Shown piece by piece: positions 16,615 to 25,534 of a stretch of 64,000 nucleotides of DNA. The notes under the pieces are model-generated. The model made no database searches. It saw only the letters and a program-made list of their open reading frames with translations, and was not told where the DNA came from. The stretch comes from Acidobacteriota bacterium. GTDB taxonomy: Bacteria > Acidobacteriota > Terriglobia > Bryobacterales > Bryobacteraceae. The stretch covers positions 124,001 through 188,000 of the forward strand of contig JAFKEE010000017.1 in the NCBI GenBank assembly GCA_017307505.1. Direction: 5' to 3'. Every line of letters starts with the position of its first letter. The first letter of the stretch is position 1. The translations under genes were made by a program, and so were the position numbers.

Positions 16615-18287
16615 AAGGCGCGCTCCGCGCCGGGCAGCGTGACCAGGAAGCGGGCGCCGCCACTTTCGCCGGTGGGGCTTTCGACCAGCACCGTTCCGTG
16701 AAGGTGGTGGACGGCTTTGCGCACGATGGAGAGGCCGAGTCCGGTGCCCTTGGCCTTGGTGGTGAAGAACGGCTCGAAGATGCGCTCGTGCATTTCTGGC
16801 GGAATGCCGGGGCCCTGGTCCGTGACGGTGAAGAGCAGGTCCGGGCCGCGCCCGCCCAGCTCGACGGTGACCTCGCTGCCGGGGGGCGCGGACTGTAAGG
16901 CGTTCAGGACGAGATTGAGGACGACCTGGGAGAGCAGGTCAGGATTGCTCCTGGGCAGATGCCAGCCGGGCTCCGCCTGGAGGGCGAGACGAAGCTGCAT
17001 GCCGGCTGCCTGATGCTGGAGCGCGGCCATGGCGGATTCGACCAGGGCGGAGACATCGACGTCCGTCTCCAGCGCCTCGACTGGTTTGGAGTAGCCGAGG
17101 AGTTGTTTGACGGACGAGGCGAGGCGTTCCGTCTCGGAGAGGATGTAGCGGAGATCGCGCTCGTGGACGCTGGAGATCTCCTCGTCCTCAAGCATCACCT
17201 GGGTGATGCTTCTGATGGCGCTGAGGGGGTTGCGGATCTCGTGGGCCACGGCGGCGGCCACCTTGCCGAGGCTGGCCAGGTGCTCCTGGCGGACGAGTTC
17301 GCGTTCGAGGCCGAGTTTGTCGTCGAGCAGGCGCAGGGTGCTGAGTGAGTGGGCTATCTCCTGAGCGAGCGATTCCAGCAGTTGCGCGTCGTCATCGAGG
17401 CGACGGCGCGGAGTGGCATCGATCAGCAGCCAGCCCCAGGTGCGGCCTTCCGATTCCAGGGGCCAGCGATGGGTGAACGAGCCTGGCTCGACGGCGCCTT
17501 CGAGCGCGATGCGGACGGATTTCAGCTTCAGATGGGCGGCGGTGCGCTGTTCGAAGAAGCGGGCGCGATGCTGCCAGTCGAAGAGTCCCGCGGCATCGCG
17601 GGCGATTCCGCGGACCCATTCGCGGTGGCCGGCCTGGCGGCGTTCTTCGTAAGCGAGGACGGCGTTGTAGAGCGGCAGGAAGGTGATGACGCCGGCCAGC
17701 AGGAGCAGGGACTGGACGCCTTCGGGCACCGTACCGAAGCTGGATTCCACCAGGGCGGCGGCCAGCGGGACGGCCAGGACGTAGAGAGCCGCGCCTCCGC
17801 CCAGGGCGGCGGCGAGCAGGGCGCTGCGGGGCAGCAGCAGGCCGAAGATCTGATCGCGGTAAAGGAAGAAGATGATGACCAGCGGGACAGGAAGGGTGGC
17901 GAGGACGATCTGAAGACTGCCGAGGGTCCAGATGCCGGACGCGATGCCCGAGATGGCTCCGGCGGCGAGGAGAGACCAGTAGAAGGGGACCTCGCCTTCG
18001 CGCCAGGCGAACCAGGCGACGGCGATGCCGGCGGGCCACGAGGCCCAACCGCCGGCGTGAGCGAGGACGGCGACGGCGGTGATGAGGGCGGAATCGCCGG
18101 GGCCGAGGGCCAGGCGGAGGTAGAAGACCGAGAGCCAGCCGAGGTACCAGAGTCCGGAGGAGGCGACAAGGGCGAGCAGCATGCGGCCGGGGCGGCCCGC
18201 GCGGCGCTGCGAGCTGAGGACGGCGAACAGATACACGTAGAGCGCGGTTCCGAAGACGAGCGCCAGGGCGTGGATGAGGCTGGTCAC
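16611..18287 (-). CDS. Multi-span membrane sensor histidine kinase (HisKA type)
   Basis: About 558 residues from a GTG start at 18287; a TTG at 18326 would add 13 residues, and neither has a clear ribosome site. The N-terminal half holds about seven hydrophobic helices separated by short loops, then a small GAF-like region, then a HisKA domain with the phospho-His in [11 protein letters not shown] (near 347) and an HATPase domain with [17 protein letters not shown] and [11 protein letters not shown]. This resembles NtrB-like and prenyltransferase-type kinases, a different class from the HisKA_3 kinase it overlaps. It is first in a three-gene operon with one NarL-type regulator; no receiver of the NtrC type lies in the window. 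It is divergent from cstA with a spacer of under 100 bp. Confidence 0.88.
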   Translation of the reverse strand: MTSLIHALALVFGTALYVYLFAVLSSQRRAGRPGRMLLALVASSGLWYLGWLSVFYLRLALGPGDSALITAVAVLAHAGGWASWPAGIAVAWFAWREGEVPFYWSLLAAGAISGIASGIWTLGSLQIVLATLPVPLVIIFFLYRDQIFGLLLPRSALLAAALGGGAALYVLAVPLAAALVESSFGTVPEGVQSLLLLAGVITFLPLYNAVLAYEERRQAGHREWVRGIARDAAGLFDWQHRARFFEQRTAAHLKLKSVRIALEGAVEPGSFTHRWPLESEGRTWGWLLIDATPRRRLDDDAQLLESLAQEIAHSLSTLRLLDDKLGLERELVRQEHLASLGKVAAAVAHEIRNPLSAIRSITQVMLEDEEISSVHERDLRYILSETERLASSVKQLLGYSKPVEALETDVDVSALVESAMAALQHQAAGMQLRLALQAEPGWHLPRSNPDLLSQVVLNLVLNALQSAPPGSEVTVELGGRGPDLLFTVTDQGPGIPPEMHERIFEPFFTTKAKGTGLGLSIVRKAVHHLHGTVLVESPTGESGGARFLVTLPGAERAL

Positions 18288-18346
18288 GGCGTGGTCTGGC
18301 GGTGCGCGGCTGTGTTTCTGCAACAACAGACCGCCCGCGTGATTTA

Positions 18347-18374
18347 TTGTAAGACCCCTGCGAACCGATACAAT
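18347..18374 (+). promoter_or_regulatory. Probable cstA promoter, near-leaderless start
   Basis: TTGTAA and TACAAT are separated by 16 bp. The expected transcription start, 6-8 bases later, is at or just before the cstA ATG (18383). No Shine-Dalgarno sequence is visible in the CTTTGCTT between them, so the message may be leaderless. Confidence 0.45.
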
Positions 18375-18382
18375 CTTTGCTT

Positions 18383-20425
18383 ATGAGCAAACGGCTTGGA
18401 GTTTTGCCCGGGATTGTGTTGGGTGCGGTCGGCGCTTTCTGCCTGGGCGGGATCGCGCTGAAGCAGGGGGAGTCGATCAACAGCGCGTGGCTGGTGACGG
18501 CGGCGGTGTGCTGCTACCTGGCGGCTTACCGGCTGTATGCGGCGTTTATCGCGGCCAAGGTGATGGCGCTGGATGAACGCCGGGCCACGCCGGCGGAGCG
18601 GCTGCGCAACGGGCACGACTTCGAACCGACGAACAAGTGGATCCTGTTTGGCCATCATTTTGCGGCGATTGCGGGTCCGGGTCCGCTGGTGGGCCCGACG
18701 CTGGCGGCGCAGTTCGGCTACCTGCCGGGGACGTTGTGGATCATCCTGGGCGTGGTGCTGGGCGGCGCGGTGCAGGATTTCATCATTCTGTTCTGCAGTG
18801 TGCGGCGGGATGGCAAGTCGCTGGGGCAGATGGCTCGCGAAGAGATCGGCAAGATCGGCGGCGGCACGGCGTTGCTGACGGTGCTGCTGATCATGGTGAT
18901 CCTGCTGGCGGTGATCGGACTGGTGGTGGTGAATGCTCTGAAGGGCAGCCCCTGGGGCACCTTCACGATTGCGGCGACGATGCCGATTGCCGTGTTCATG
19001 GGGTTGTACCTGCGGTACTGGCGGCCCGGCCGGGTGCTGGAGGTTTCGGTGATCGGCTTCCTGCTGGTGGTGGCCAGCATCTTCAGCGGCGAGTGGGTGG
19101 CGCATCATGCCACGTTCGGGCCGATGTTCACGCTGGGCGGGATGGCGCTGGCGATCGCGGTGATCATCTACGGGTTCCTGGCGAGCGCGCTGCCGGTGTG
19201 GCTGCTGCTGGCTCCGAGGGACTATCTGAGCACGTTTGTGAAGCTGGGCGTGGTGCTGATGCTGGGCGTGGGGATCCTGTTTGTGCGGCCGGAACTGCAC
19301 ATGCCGGCCCTGACGCGGTTTGTGGACGGGACCGGCCCGATCTTCGCGGGCAAGATCTTCCCGTTCTGTTTCATCACGATCGCTTGCGGCGCGATTTCGG
19401 GGTTCCACGCTCTGATTTCCTCGGGCACGACGCCGAAGATGATCGCGAGCGAAGGACACGTGCTGCCGGTGGGCTACGGCTCGATGCTGCTGGAGAGCTT
19501 CGTGGCGATGATGGCGATGGTGGCGGCGTGCGCGCTGAATCCGGGCGTCTTCTTCGCGGTGAATTCTCCGGCCGGGATTGTAGGCACGACTCCGGAGGCT
19601 GCGACGGCGACGATCTCCGCGTGGGGGTTCCCGGTGACTCCGGCCGAGATGGCCACGCTGGCGAAGCATGTGGGCGAAGAGTCTTTGTTCTACCGGACGG
19701 GCGGCGCGCCTTCGCTGGCGCTGGGCATGGCGGGCATCTTCTCGCAGATCGCGGGCAACGAGACGGTGCTGCGGTTCTGGTATCACTTCGCCATTATGTT
19801 CGAGGCGCTGTTCATCCTGACGGTGATCGACGCCGGAACGAGGGTGGGGCGGTTCATGCTGCAGGACTTCCTGGGGCATCTGTACAAGCCGCTGGGACGG
19901 ACATCGTGGATGCCGGGCGTGTTGTTCACGAGCGTCCTGGTGGTGGGCGCCTGGGGCTATTTCCTGATCCAGGGCGTACTGGATCCGCTGGGCGGCATCA
20001 ACTCCCTGTGGCCGCTGTTCGGGATTGCGAACCAGTTGCTGGCAGCGGTGGCGCTGTGCGTGGCGACGACGATCCTGATCAAGATGCACCGGCTGAAGTA
20101 TGCGTGGATCACGCTGCTGCCGCTGTCGTGGCTGGTGATTGTGACGTATACGGCGGCGTGGCAGAAGATCTTCAGCGACGCGCCGCGCATCGGGTTCCTG
20201 GCGCAGGCGGCGCAACTGGAGGCCGGTCCGGCAACAGCAGCGACGAAACAACTGATCTTCAACAACCGGCTGGACGCGGCCTTGTGCGGCATCTTCCTGG
20301 TGCTGGTGACGACGATTCTGGTGGATTCCATCCGGATCTGGCTGGGCATCCTGAACGGGTCGCGCGAAGCGCGAAGCAGCGAAGTACCTTTCGTGATGAG
20401 CAGGCTGCAGGCGGAGGAGCTATGA
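18383..20425 (+). CDS. cstA: CstA-family (carbon starvation / pyruvate) transporter
   Basis: A polytopic inner-membrane protein of 680 residues with about 15-18 hydrophobic helices and the CstA signatures [26 protein letters not shown] and [14 protein letters not shown]. Members of this family (E. coli CstA, BtsT) import pyruvate or peptides during carbon limitation. The first in-frame start-like codon is TTG 18377, but ATG 18383 fits the family and the promoter. The stop overlaps the next ATG (ATGA), coupling it to the small DUF466 protein as in E. coli cstA-ybdD. In E. coli the homologous transporters are controlled by two-component systems, so the divergent kinase-regulator operon is a plausible controller here. 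Confidence 0.94.
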   Translation: MSKRLGVLPGIVLGAVGAFCLGGIALKQGESINSAWLVTAAVCCYLAAYRLYAAFIAAKVMALDERRATPAERLRNGHDFEPTNKWILFGHHFAAIAGPGPLVGPTLAAQFGYLPGTLWIILGVVLGGAVQDFIILFCSVRRDGKSLGQMAREEIGKIGGGTALLTVLLIMVILLAVIGLVVVNALKGSPWGTFTIAATMPIAVFMGLYLRYWRPGRVLEVSVIGFLLVVASIFSGEWVAHHATFGPMFTLGGMALAIAVIIYGFLASALPVWLLLAPRDYLSTFVKLGVVLMLGVGILFVRPELHMPALTRFVDGTGPIFAGKIFPFCFITIACGAISGFHALISSGTTPKMIASEGHVLPVGYGSMLLESFVAMMAMVAACALNPGVFFAVNSPAGIVGTTPEAATATISAWGFPVTPAEMATLAKHVGEESLFYRTGGAPSLALGMAGIFSQIAGNETVLRFWYHFAIMFEALFILTVIDAGTRVGRFMLQDFLGHLYKPLGRTSWMPGVLFTSVLVVGAWGYFLIQGVLDPLGGINSLWPLFGIANQLLAAVALCVATTILIKMHRLKYAWITLLPLSWLVIVTYTAAWQKIFSDAPRIGFLAQAAQLEAGPATAATKQLIFNNRLDAALCGIFLVLVTTILVDSIRIWLGILNGSREARSSEVPFVMSRLQAEEL

Positions 20426-20598
20426 GGGCGCTGCGATCGCTGTACCGGATCCTGATGGGGATCCTGCGGGAGATTGGCGACGAGAGCGCGTATCAGCGGC
20501 ATCTGGCGGCGCACGGCCGGACGCACTGCGGCGCGGAGTGGCGCAGCTTTTCCGAAGAGCGGATGCGGGCGAAGTACCAGCGCGCGAAGTGCTGCTGA
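20422..20598 (+). CDS. Small CstA-associated protein (DUF466, YbdD/YjiX-like)
   Basis: A 58-residue basic protein translated from an ATG that overlaps the cstA stop, with a good GGAGG site 5 bases upstream. It matches the YbdD/YjiX family: [19 protein letters not shown] at the N-terminus, a histidine-containing middle and the C-terminal ...KYQRAKCC. E. coli YbdD also ends in two cysteines. The family is always found with CstA-type transporters and is thought to assist them; its exact role is unsettled. Some relatives are selenoproteins, but the TGA here is followed by an open frame without a nearby stop, so it is read as a true stop. That stop abuts the convergent gene's stop (TGA then TCA) with no space between. 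Confidence 0.88.
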   Translation: MRALRSLYRILMGILREIGDESAYQRHLAAHGRTHCGAEWRSFSEERMRAKYQRAKCC

Positions 20599-20910
20599 TC
20601 AGTAGCCGCGCATCGACATCCAGTAAAGATAGCCGAGCAGCGGCAGCAGCAGCATGGCGCTGGCCGAGGCACGCTGGCTGAGGGCGCTGAGGACCGCCAG
20701 CGTACTGAAAAGCAGCAGGGCCGGTCGGGTCATGCCGCCCCAGGTCCAGAGCAGACCGCGCGCGGCCTGAACCGCGGAAAGGATGAGACTGCAGGCGACG
20801 GCGGCCCATTGCCAGCGGTCGCCCGGGTTGCGGGTGAACAGGCCGTGCACCAATCCGCCGAGCCAAAGACTCACGGCGAGCAATTCCAAAAACGTCAAGG
20901 CGTTGCCCAT
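20599..20910 (-). CDS. Small four-helix membrane protein, unknown function
   Basis: A 103-residue hydrophobic protein with about four transmembrane helices (near 5-25, 33-52, 60-78, 80-98). The first contains LWLGGLVHGLF, loosely like the start of DUF4149-type proteins, but I cannot assign it. ATG 20910 has GGAGG eight bases upstream and lies inside the 3' end of the membrane glycosyltransferase-like gene (16-bp overlap), so the two are coupled. Its stop codon is adjacent to the stop of the convergent DUF466 gene. Confidence 0.65.
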   Translation of the reverse strand: MGNALTFLELLAVSLWLGGLVHGLFTRNPGDRWQWAAVACSLILSAVQAARGLLWTWGGMTRPALLLFSTLAVLSALSQRASASAMLLLPLLGYLYWMSMRGY

Positions 20911-22466
20911 TGCCGATCCTCCACGAGACATTGATGCACGATTTGCCGCAGTAGGACCAGAGTAGTTGCGAGCAGGAGAAACCAGGCGCCCAGGGCCCAG
21001 GGCTGGAGGGCACCAAAGCGGAGGCCGAGTTGGAAAGGCAGCAGGTTGAGGTATTGCCATTCCAGCGGGAGCGGTCCGCGGAAGGGGATGGAGGCGCCCT
21101 GTCCGGTGACCGAAAGCCAGACGTTGATGAAACGGCGGGGGATGCTCCAGACCAGGCCGAGGCGGCGGCCCTGGACGACTTCCACGGCAGGCATGAGCAG
21201 CAGAGAAAAGATCTGGAGGATGACGCTCCAGCAGAGGACGGCGGCGGCGGCACGGCGCCAGGCGGCGCTGATCCGCGGCCACTGGGTCCAGAGGACGGGT
21301 ACGGCTAGAAGCGACAGCAGAAGTACCGGAGTTTCCGTATAGCGGTCGCCCCAGGAGACTTCGCCCGTGGGCGACATGTAGGTGGCGTAGAAGACGACAT
21401 AGACGGTCAGGGTAGCGGCAGCGCCCAGGGCCAGAGCGCGCACGCGGGGCTCCAGCCGGCGCCAGAACAGAATCAGCAGAATGACCGTGATGAGCAGCAG
21501 CGGATCGAATAGAAAGATGGAGTTCTGCGGCGACCAGAGCGCGTCCCGGATGCCGGAGAGCAGCGGGTGGTTGAACATGTTGCCGCTGTTGTCGGTGGAG
21601 GGCGGCGGTTCCAGGAACGCTGTGTAGTAGGTGCCGCGGAAGGTCCAGAAGCGGTGGTACTGGTAGAGGCGCTCAATAGCTACGAAGAGGGTGAAGGCGG
21701 GGACGAAGCCCTTGGAGTAATCGAGGAGGGCGGAGGCCGGCGCGCGGAGATTCCGGTGCTGCCAGAAGAGCACGAGCAGCAGGCAGAGGACGATGCCTGC
21801 GGCGTCGGCGAGAGTGGTGAGCCGTGTCAGGAAGCTGACACCGAACGCGGAACCGGCCCAGGCGGCGTCCTGCCAGCGACGGTGGACGAGCCAGCGCAGG
21901 GTGTAGAAGGCTCCACCCAGCGCCATGGCGAGCATGAGGCTGTTTTCCTGGCAGTTCTGGATGTAGTGGAGGAAGGTGGTGGCGAGTAGCAGGCTGAGCG
22001 TTCCCAGCGCGGCCGGTGCGTGGGGGAACTGGAGCCGGCGCAGGAGAAGGTAGGCGAAGCAGGCCGCGGCTCCGCAGACCAGGGTTTGGGAGAAGAAGGC
22101 GATGAGGACGATGCGGAGGCCGTCGAGGACGTGCTGGGAGACGGGCAGGTGCGGGCCGGCGGCGTGGAAGACCGTGGTAACGGCGATGTCGAAGGGGAGA
22201 AAGGTAAGCGGCTGGCCGAGGCCGTAGTAGGCGTGGCGCTTGCCGTCATAGCCAAGGGTCCCGAAGAGGTGGGCCTCGACGGCGGCGACCTCGGGCTCGG
22301 AGGTCCAGAGAGCGCGGGTTTGCTGCAGGCGCCGGATGGGGTCGATGCTTACCATGCTGCCGGCATTGACGAGTGCCGCCAGCAGGGCGACCAGCAGCCA
22401 GAGGCGCGGGAGGAAGCCGGGCGGCGCGGGCGGAAGGTGTGCGGCGGTGGAGGGAGACGCATCCAT
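20895..22466 (-). CDS. Polytopic membrane protein, glycosyltransferase-39-like
   Basis: A 523-residue inner-membrane protein with about 11-12 predicted spans. Between the first and second span is a long outside loop starting with SIDPIRRLQQTRALWTSE, followed by GLGQPLTFLPFD. This pattern, an acidic or charged first loop in a membrane protein with many aromatic residues, is like lipid-linked sugar transferases of the ArnT/PMT (GT-C) type. No decisive DD or DE motif is seen right after helix 1, so function is uncertain. The frame is open upstream to 22655, but ATG 22466 removes a non-hydrophobic leader that overlaps the divergent korD. It overlaps the small membrane protein gene downstream. Confidence 0.65.
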   Translation of the reverse strand: MDASPSTAAHLPPAPPGFLPRLWLLVALLAALVNAGSMVSIDPIRRLQQTRALWTSEPEVAAVEAHLFGTLGYDGKRHAYYGLGQPLTFLPFDIAVTTVFHAAGPHLPVSQHVLDGLRIVLIAFFSQTLVCGAAACFAYLLLRRLQFPHAPAALGTLSLLLATTFLHYIQNCQENSLMLAMALGGAFYTLRWLVHRRWQDAAWAGSAFGVSFLTRLTTLADAAGIVLCLLLVLFWQHRNLRAPASALLDYSKGFVPAFTLFVAIERLYQYHRFWTFRGTYYTAFLEPPPSTDNSGNMFNHPLLSGIRDALWSPQNSIFLFDPLLLITVILLILFWRRLEPRVRALALGAAATLTVYVVFYATYMSPTGEVSWGDRYTETPVLLLSLLAVPVLWTQWPRISAAWRRAAAAVLCWSVILQIFSLLLMPAVEVVQGRRLGLVWSIPRRFINVWLSVTGQGASIPFRGPLPLEWQYLNLLPFQLGLRFGALQPWALGAWFLLLATTLVLLRQIVHQCLVEDRQWATP

Positions 22467-22648
22467 TAGCTTTCTTATGATAGTCGCGATGGGGGGCGGG
22501 ACGGGTGTGTGGAATGGCGCATTGTGAGCGGGCGGGATGGTCTCGAAGCAAGGGTGGGGCAGGTGGACTTCACGAAAAAGTGTAGAAGAGTTCCACATCT
22601 GAAATTGGCCGTGTGATTGCTTAGACCTTTTCGTCAAGGAGGGGCTCG

Positions 22649-22891
22649 ATGCCAAAAGGCTCCGTTGCCGTCACGGCTGAAAGATGTAAAGGGTGCGGAT
22701 TTTGCGTGGAGTTCTGTCCCACTCACGTGCTGGAACTCTCCAACGCCTTCAACGCCAAAGGCTACCACCCGCCGCACATGGTAAATGCCGAGAAATGTTC
22801 GGGTTGCAACCTGTGCGGAATGTACTGTCCTGATTTCGCGATATTCGGCTACCGGTTCCCGGACGCGAAAAACCAGAAGAAGGAAGCATGA
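22649..22891 (+). CDS. korD: 2-oxoacid:acceptor oxidoreductase, ferredoxin-like delta subunit
   Basis: An 80-residue protein binding two [4Fe-4S] clusters. The ligands are Cys13-16-19 with Cys23, and Cys50-53-56 with Cys60, each in the CxxCxxCxxxCP pattern. It passes electrons between the catalytic alpha/beta subunits and an external carrier. AAGGAGG lies 9 bases before ATG 22649, a strong ribosome site. It is the first gene of a four-gene operon in the order delta-alpha-beta-gamma, the same as oorDABC of Helicobacter pylori. Its TGA overlaps the korA ATG. Confidence 0.93.
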   Translation: MPKGSVAVTAERCKGCGFCVEFCPTHVLELSNAFNAKGYHPPHMVNAEKCSGCNLCGMYCPDFAIFGYRFPDAKNQKKEA

Positions 22892-24048
22892 TGCACGCCG
22901 ATCCTAATTGTGTCCTGACGGGCACTCATTTCATGAATGGCGACGCTGCCTGCTGCGAAGGTGCGATTGCCGCAGGTGCGCGATTTGCCGCAGGCTACCC
23001 CATCACGCCTTCGACTGAGGTTGTTGAGCGATTTGCCGCGCGGGTCCCCAAGATTGGGGGCATATTCATCCAGATGGAGGATGAGTTGGCGGCGTCGATC
23101 ACCCTGCAGGGGATGGTCTGGGCGGGTGCGAAGTCGTTTACCGTGACTTCCGGGCCGGGCTATTCGCTGATGATGGAGCACATCGGTTTCGCGGCGATGA
23201 CAGAGACGCCCTGTGTGTTTGTGAACGTACAGCGCGGCGGACCGTCCACCGGCCTGCCCACTTTGCCGGCGCAGGGCGACATGATGCAGGCGCGGTTCGG
23301 GTCGCATGGCGACTACTCCACGATTTCTCTGGTACCGAACTCGCCGCAGGAATGCTTCAGCCTGACGGTGAAGGCGTTCAATCTTGCGGAAAAGTTCCGT
23401 GTTCCGGTGATGTTCATGATGGACGAGTGCGTGGGGCATATGACCGAGAAGGTCGTGATCCCCGACGCCAAGGAGATTGAAGTCACGCCGCGGCGGCACG
23501 CGTCGAAGCCGCCGTCGGAGTTCCTGCTGTTTGAACCAGGCGAGGAACTGGTGCCTGAGATGGCCCATGCGGGCGAAGGGTACAAGGTTTATGTCACGGG
23601 CCTGACGCACGACAAGCGCGGGTATCCGCTGATGAATCCGGCTTCGCAGAAGGAGCTGATCCCGCGATTGTTCGAGAAGATCAGCCGGGCCGCCGATGAG
23701 CTGACGATCGTCGAATCAGAGGGTCTGGAAGACGCCGACGTGGTGGTGGTGAGCTATGGGATCACCTCGCGGGTGGCGCAGCGGGCGATCGAGATGGCCC
23801 GGGCCAAGGGCTTGAAGGTCGGCAAGCTGCGGCTGATCTGCGTCTGGCCGTTCCCGGAGAAGCTGATCCGGGAACTGGCTCCGAAGGTGAAAGCCCTGGT
23901 GATGCCGGAGTTGAACATGGGCCAGGTGGTGATTGAGCTGGAACGGTGCGCGGGCGGGCAGTGCAAGGTGATCAGCGTGCCGCATCCGGGCGGCACGGTG
24001 CACAAACCGGCGGACATTCTGGCGGCGATTGAAAGAGGTGCGCAATGA
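22888..24048 (+). CDS. korA: 2-oxoacid:acceptor oxidoreductase, alpha subunit
   Basis: The 386-residue subunit carries the domain I and II fold of the enzyme family: GYPITPSTEV (33-42) and QMEDELAA near 65-72 form the pyruvate/2-oxoglutarate-side loop, followed by SGPGYSLM. The enzyme oxidatively decarboxylates a 2-oxoacid to an acyl-CoA and reduces ferredoxin, or runs in reverse. Its size and gene order fit 2-oxoglutarate-type (OorA, KorA) rather than the fused pyruvate enzymes, but the exact acid is not fixed by sequence. It is coupled by 4-bp overlaps with korD before and korB after. Confidence 0.93.
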   Translation: MMHADPNCVLTGTHFMNGDAACCEGAIAAGARFAAGYPITPSTEVVERFAARVPKIGGIFIQMEDELAASITLQGMVWAGAKSFTVTSGPGYSLMMEHIGFAAMTETPCVFVNVQRGGPSTGLPTLPAQGDMMQARFGSHGDYSTISLVPNSPQECFSLTVKAFNLAEKFRVPVMFMMDECVGHMTEKVVIPDAKEIEVTPRRHASKPPSEFLLFEPGEELVPEMAHAGEGYKVYVTGLTHDKRGYPLMNPASQKELIPRLFEKISRAADELTIVESEGLEDADVVVVSYGITSRVAQRAIEMARAKGLKVGKLRLICVWPFPEKLIRELAPKVKALVMPELNMGQVVIELERCAGGQCKVISVPHPGGTVHKPADILAAIERGAQ

Positions 24049-24938
24049 GCACAACGGCGGACCTGCACATCCACAATCCGGTGGAAGACGTTCTGCGCAA
24101 GGAGCGCATTCCCACCATCTGGTGTCCGGGCTGCGGCATCGGCACGACGGTAAACAGTTTCGCGGCGGCGCTGCTGGGCCAGGACATCGATCTCAAGAAG
24201 ACTGCGATCGTGAGCGGCATCGGCTGTTCCGGACGAGTGAGCGGCTACATGGCGCTGGACTCGTTCCACACGACGCACGGGCGGGCGATCCCGTTCGCGA
24301 CGGGGTTGAAGCTGGCGAATCCGGAACTGAATGTGATCGTGTATTCCGGCGACGGCGACCTTACGTCGATTGGCGGCAACCACCTGATCCATGCGGCGCG
24401 GCGCAACATGGACATCATGGTGGTCTGCGTGAACAACATGATTTACGCGATGACCGGCGGCCAGGCGGCGGCGACGACGCCGGGCAACTCGATTACCACG
24501 ACCAGCCCGTTCGGCAGCTTCGAGCCGGAGATCTGCCTGCCGCAACTGGTGGACGCGGCCGGCGCGGTGTTTGTGGCGCGCTGGACGGCTTATCACGTGA
24601 AGCAACTGGAGCGCACGATGGCGAAGGCGCTCAAGAAGAAGGGCTTCCGGTTCATCGAAGTACTGACGCCGTGCCCGACGCTGTACCAGCGGCGGAACAA
24701 CATGGGCGACGGGTTGGCGGCGATGGTCGACTACAAGAACCGAAGCAAGATCAGGAATGGCGCGCCGACGTATGAAGTGGCGCTGGAACCGGGCGGCGAG
24801 ATCGTGGTGGGCGAGTTTGTCGACCGCGAGCGGGAGGATTACCTGACCCGCATGCGCCGCCAGCTGGGTACGAACTACAGTGAACTGCCGCCGCAGCCCG
24901 AGGAAGAAGAACAGGAGGGGTGCTGCTCATCATGCTGA
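24045..24938 (+). CDS. korB: 2-oxoacid:acceptor oxidoreductase, beta (TPP) subunit
   Basis: The 297-residue subunit binds thiamine diphosphate and Mg2+: WCPGCGIGT (about 26-34), the GDGDLTSIGGNH motif (about 103-114) and VCVNNMIYAMTGGQ. It forms the catalytic heart with KorA. An odd feature is the C-terminus: an acidic stretch EEEE, then EGCCSSC at the very end, giving three cysteines in the last five residues. Those codons also hold the korC ribosome site region and overlap the korC start (tcATGctga), so two constraints meet there. The start overlaps the korA stop. Confidence 0.94.
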   Translation: MSTTADLHIHNPVEDVLRKERIPTIWCPGCGIGTTVNSFAAALLGQDIDLKKTAIVSGIGCSGRVSGYMALDSFHTTHGRAIPFATGLKLANPELNVIVYSGDGDLTSIGGNHLIHAARRNMDIMVVCVNNMIYAMTGGQAAATTPGNSITTTSPFGSFEPEICLPQLVDAAGAVFVARWTAYHVKQLERTMAKALKKKGFRFIEVLTPCPTLYQRRNNMGDGLAAMVDYKNRSKIRNGAPTYEVALEPGGEIVVGEFVDREREDYLTRMRRQLGTNYSELPPQPEEEEQEGCCSSC

Positions 24939-25531
24939 AAGAGATCCGCATTGCAGGTTTTGGCGGGCAGGGCGTGATTCTGTCCGCGCACATTCTGGGC
25001 CGGGCCGTTTCCATTCACGAGGGCGGCTTTGCGACGATGACCCAGAACTACGGGCCGGAGGCGCGCGGCGGTGCGGCCAGCGCGGCGCTGGTGATCAGCG
25101 ATCAGCCCGTGCTGTTCCCGTATGTGTCGAATCCAGACATCCTCGTGGTGATGTCGCAGGAAGCTTTCACGCGGTACACGCCCGAGCTGAAAGAGGGCGG
25201 CGTCCTGATTGTGGAAGAAGACCTGGTGCGGATGGAAAACGTTCCGCAGCACATCAAGGTCTACAGCATCCCGGCCACGCGCTTCGCCGAGGAGCTCGGC
25301 AAGAAGATGGTGTTGAACGTCGTGATGGTAGGCTTCTTCTGCGCCATCACGGAGGCCGTCAGCTACGACGCCTGCCGCAAGGCCGTCATCGACAGCGTGC
25401 CCGAGAAGTTCCAGAAGCTGAACCTGGACGCCTTCGAGAACGGTTACGGCTTCGGCAAGAACCTGCTGGCCAAAGGCCCCAGCAAGGAAGAGGACACTGA
25501 GCCGGTCAGCGTGCTGGAATCCGCCAGCTGA
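24932..25531 (+). CDS. korC: 2-oxoacid:acceptor oxidoreductase, gamma subunit
   Basis: The 199-residue subunit has the family's FGGQGV motif at its start (IRIAGFGGQGVILSAHIL) and YGPEARGGAASA near residue 44. It completes the four-subunit KorDABC complex. Two starts compete: GTG 24920, only one base after an AGGAGG, and ATG 24932, 13 bases after it. The ATG gives the usual N-terminus and overlaps the korB stop, so it is preferred. The stop is 3 bp from the stop of the convergent coiled-coil gene, so transcription of the operon ends in very little space. Confidence 0.92.
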   Translation: MLKEIRIAGFGGQGVILSAHILGRAVSIHEGGFATMTQNYGPEARGGAASAALVISDQPVLFPYVSNPDILVVMSQEAFTRYTPELKEGGVLIVEEDLVRMENVPQHIKVYSIPATRFAEELGKKMVLNVVMVGFFCAITEAVSYDACRKAVIDSVPEKFQKLNLDAFENGYGFGKNLLAKGPSKEEDTEPVSVLESAS

Positions 25532-25534
25532 GCC

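Noticed and set aside
18344-20251. 635-codon minus-strand frame over cstA
   Set aside because: The sequence is Arg/His/Gln-rich without any domain and lies opposite a well-conserved CstA gene.
18637-20598. 653-codon plus-strand frame overlapping cstA
   Set aside because: It is an out-of-frame shadow of cstA. Only its last 58 codons are real, as the separate DUF466 gene.
20590-20640. Selenocysteine read-through of the DUF466 TGA
   Set aside because: Some family members are selenoproteins, but here the frame runs on without a near stop, the preceding CC matches the normal end in E. coli YbdD, and no obvious SECIS hairpin is placed.
22560-22600. Imperfect inverted repeat upstream of korD (GTGGACTTC ... 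GAAGAGTTCCAC)
   Set aside because: The arms do not pair without gaps and no regulator site could be recognised.
24920-24931. GTG start for korC
   Set aside because: The ribosome site is only one base away; ATG 24932 overlaps the korB stop and gives the family N-terminus.
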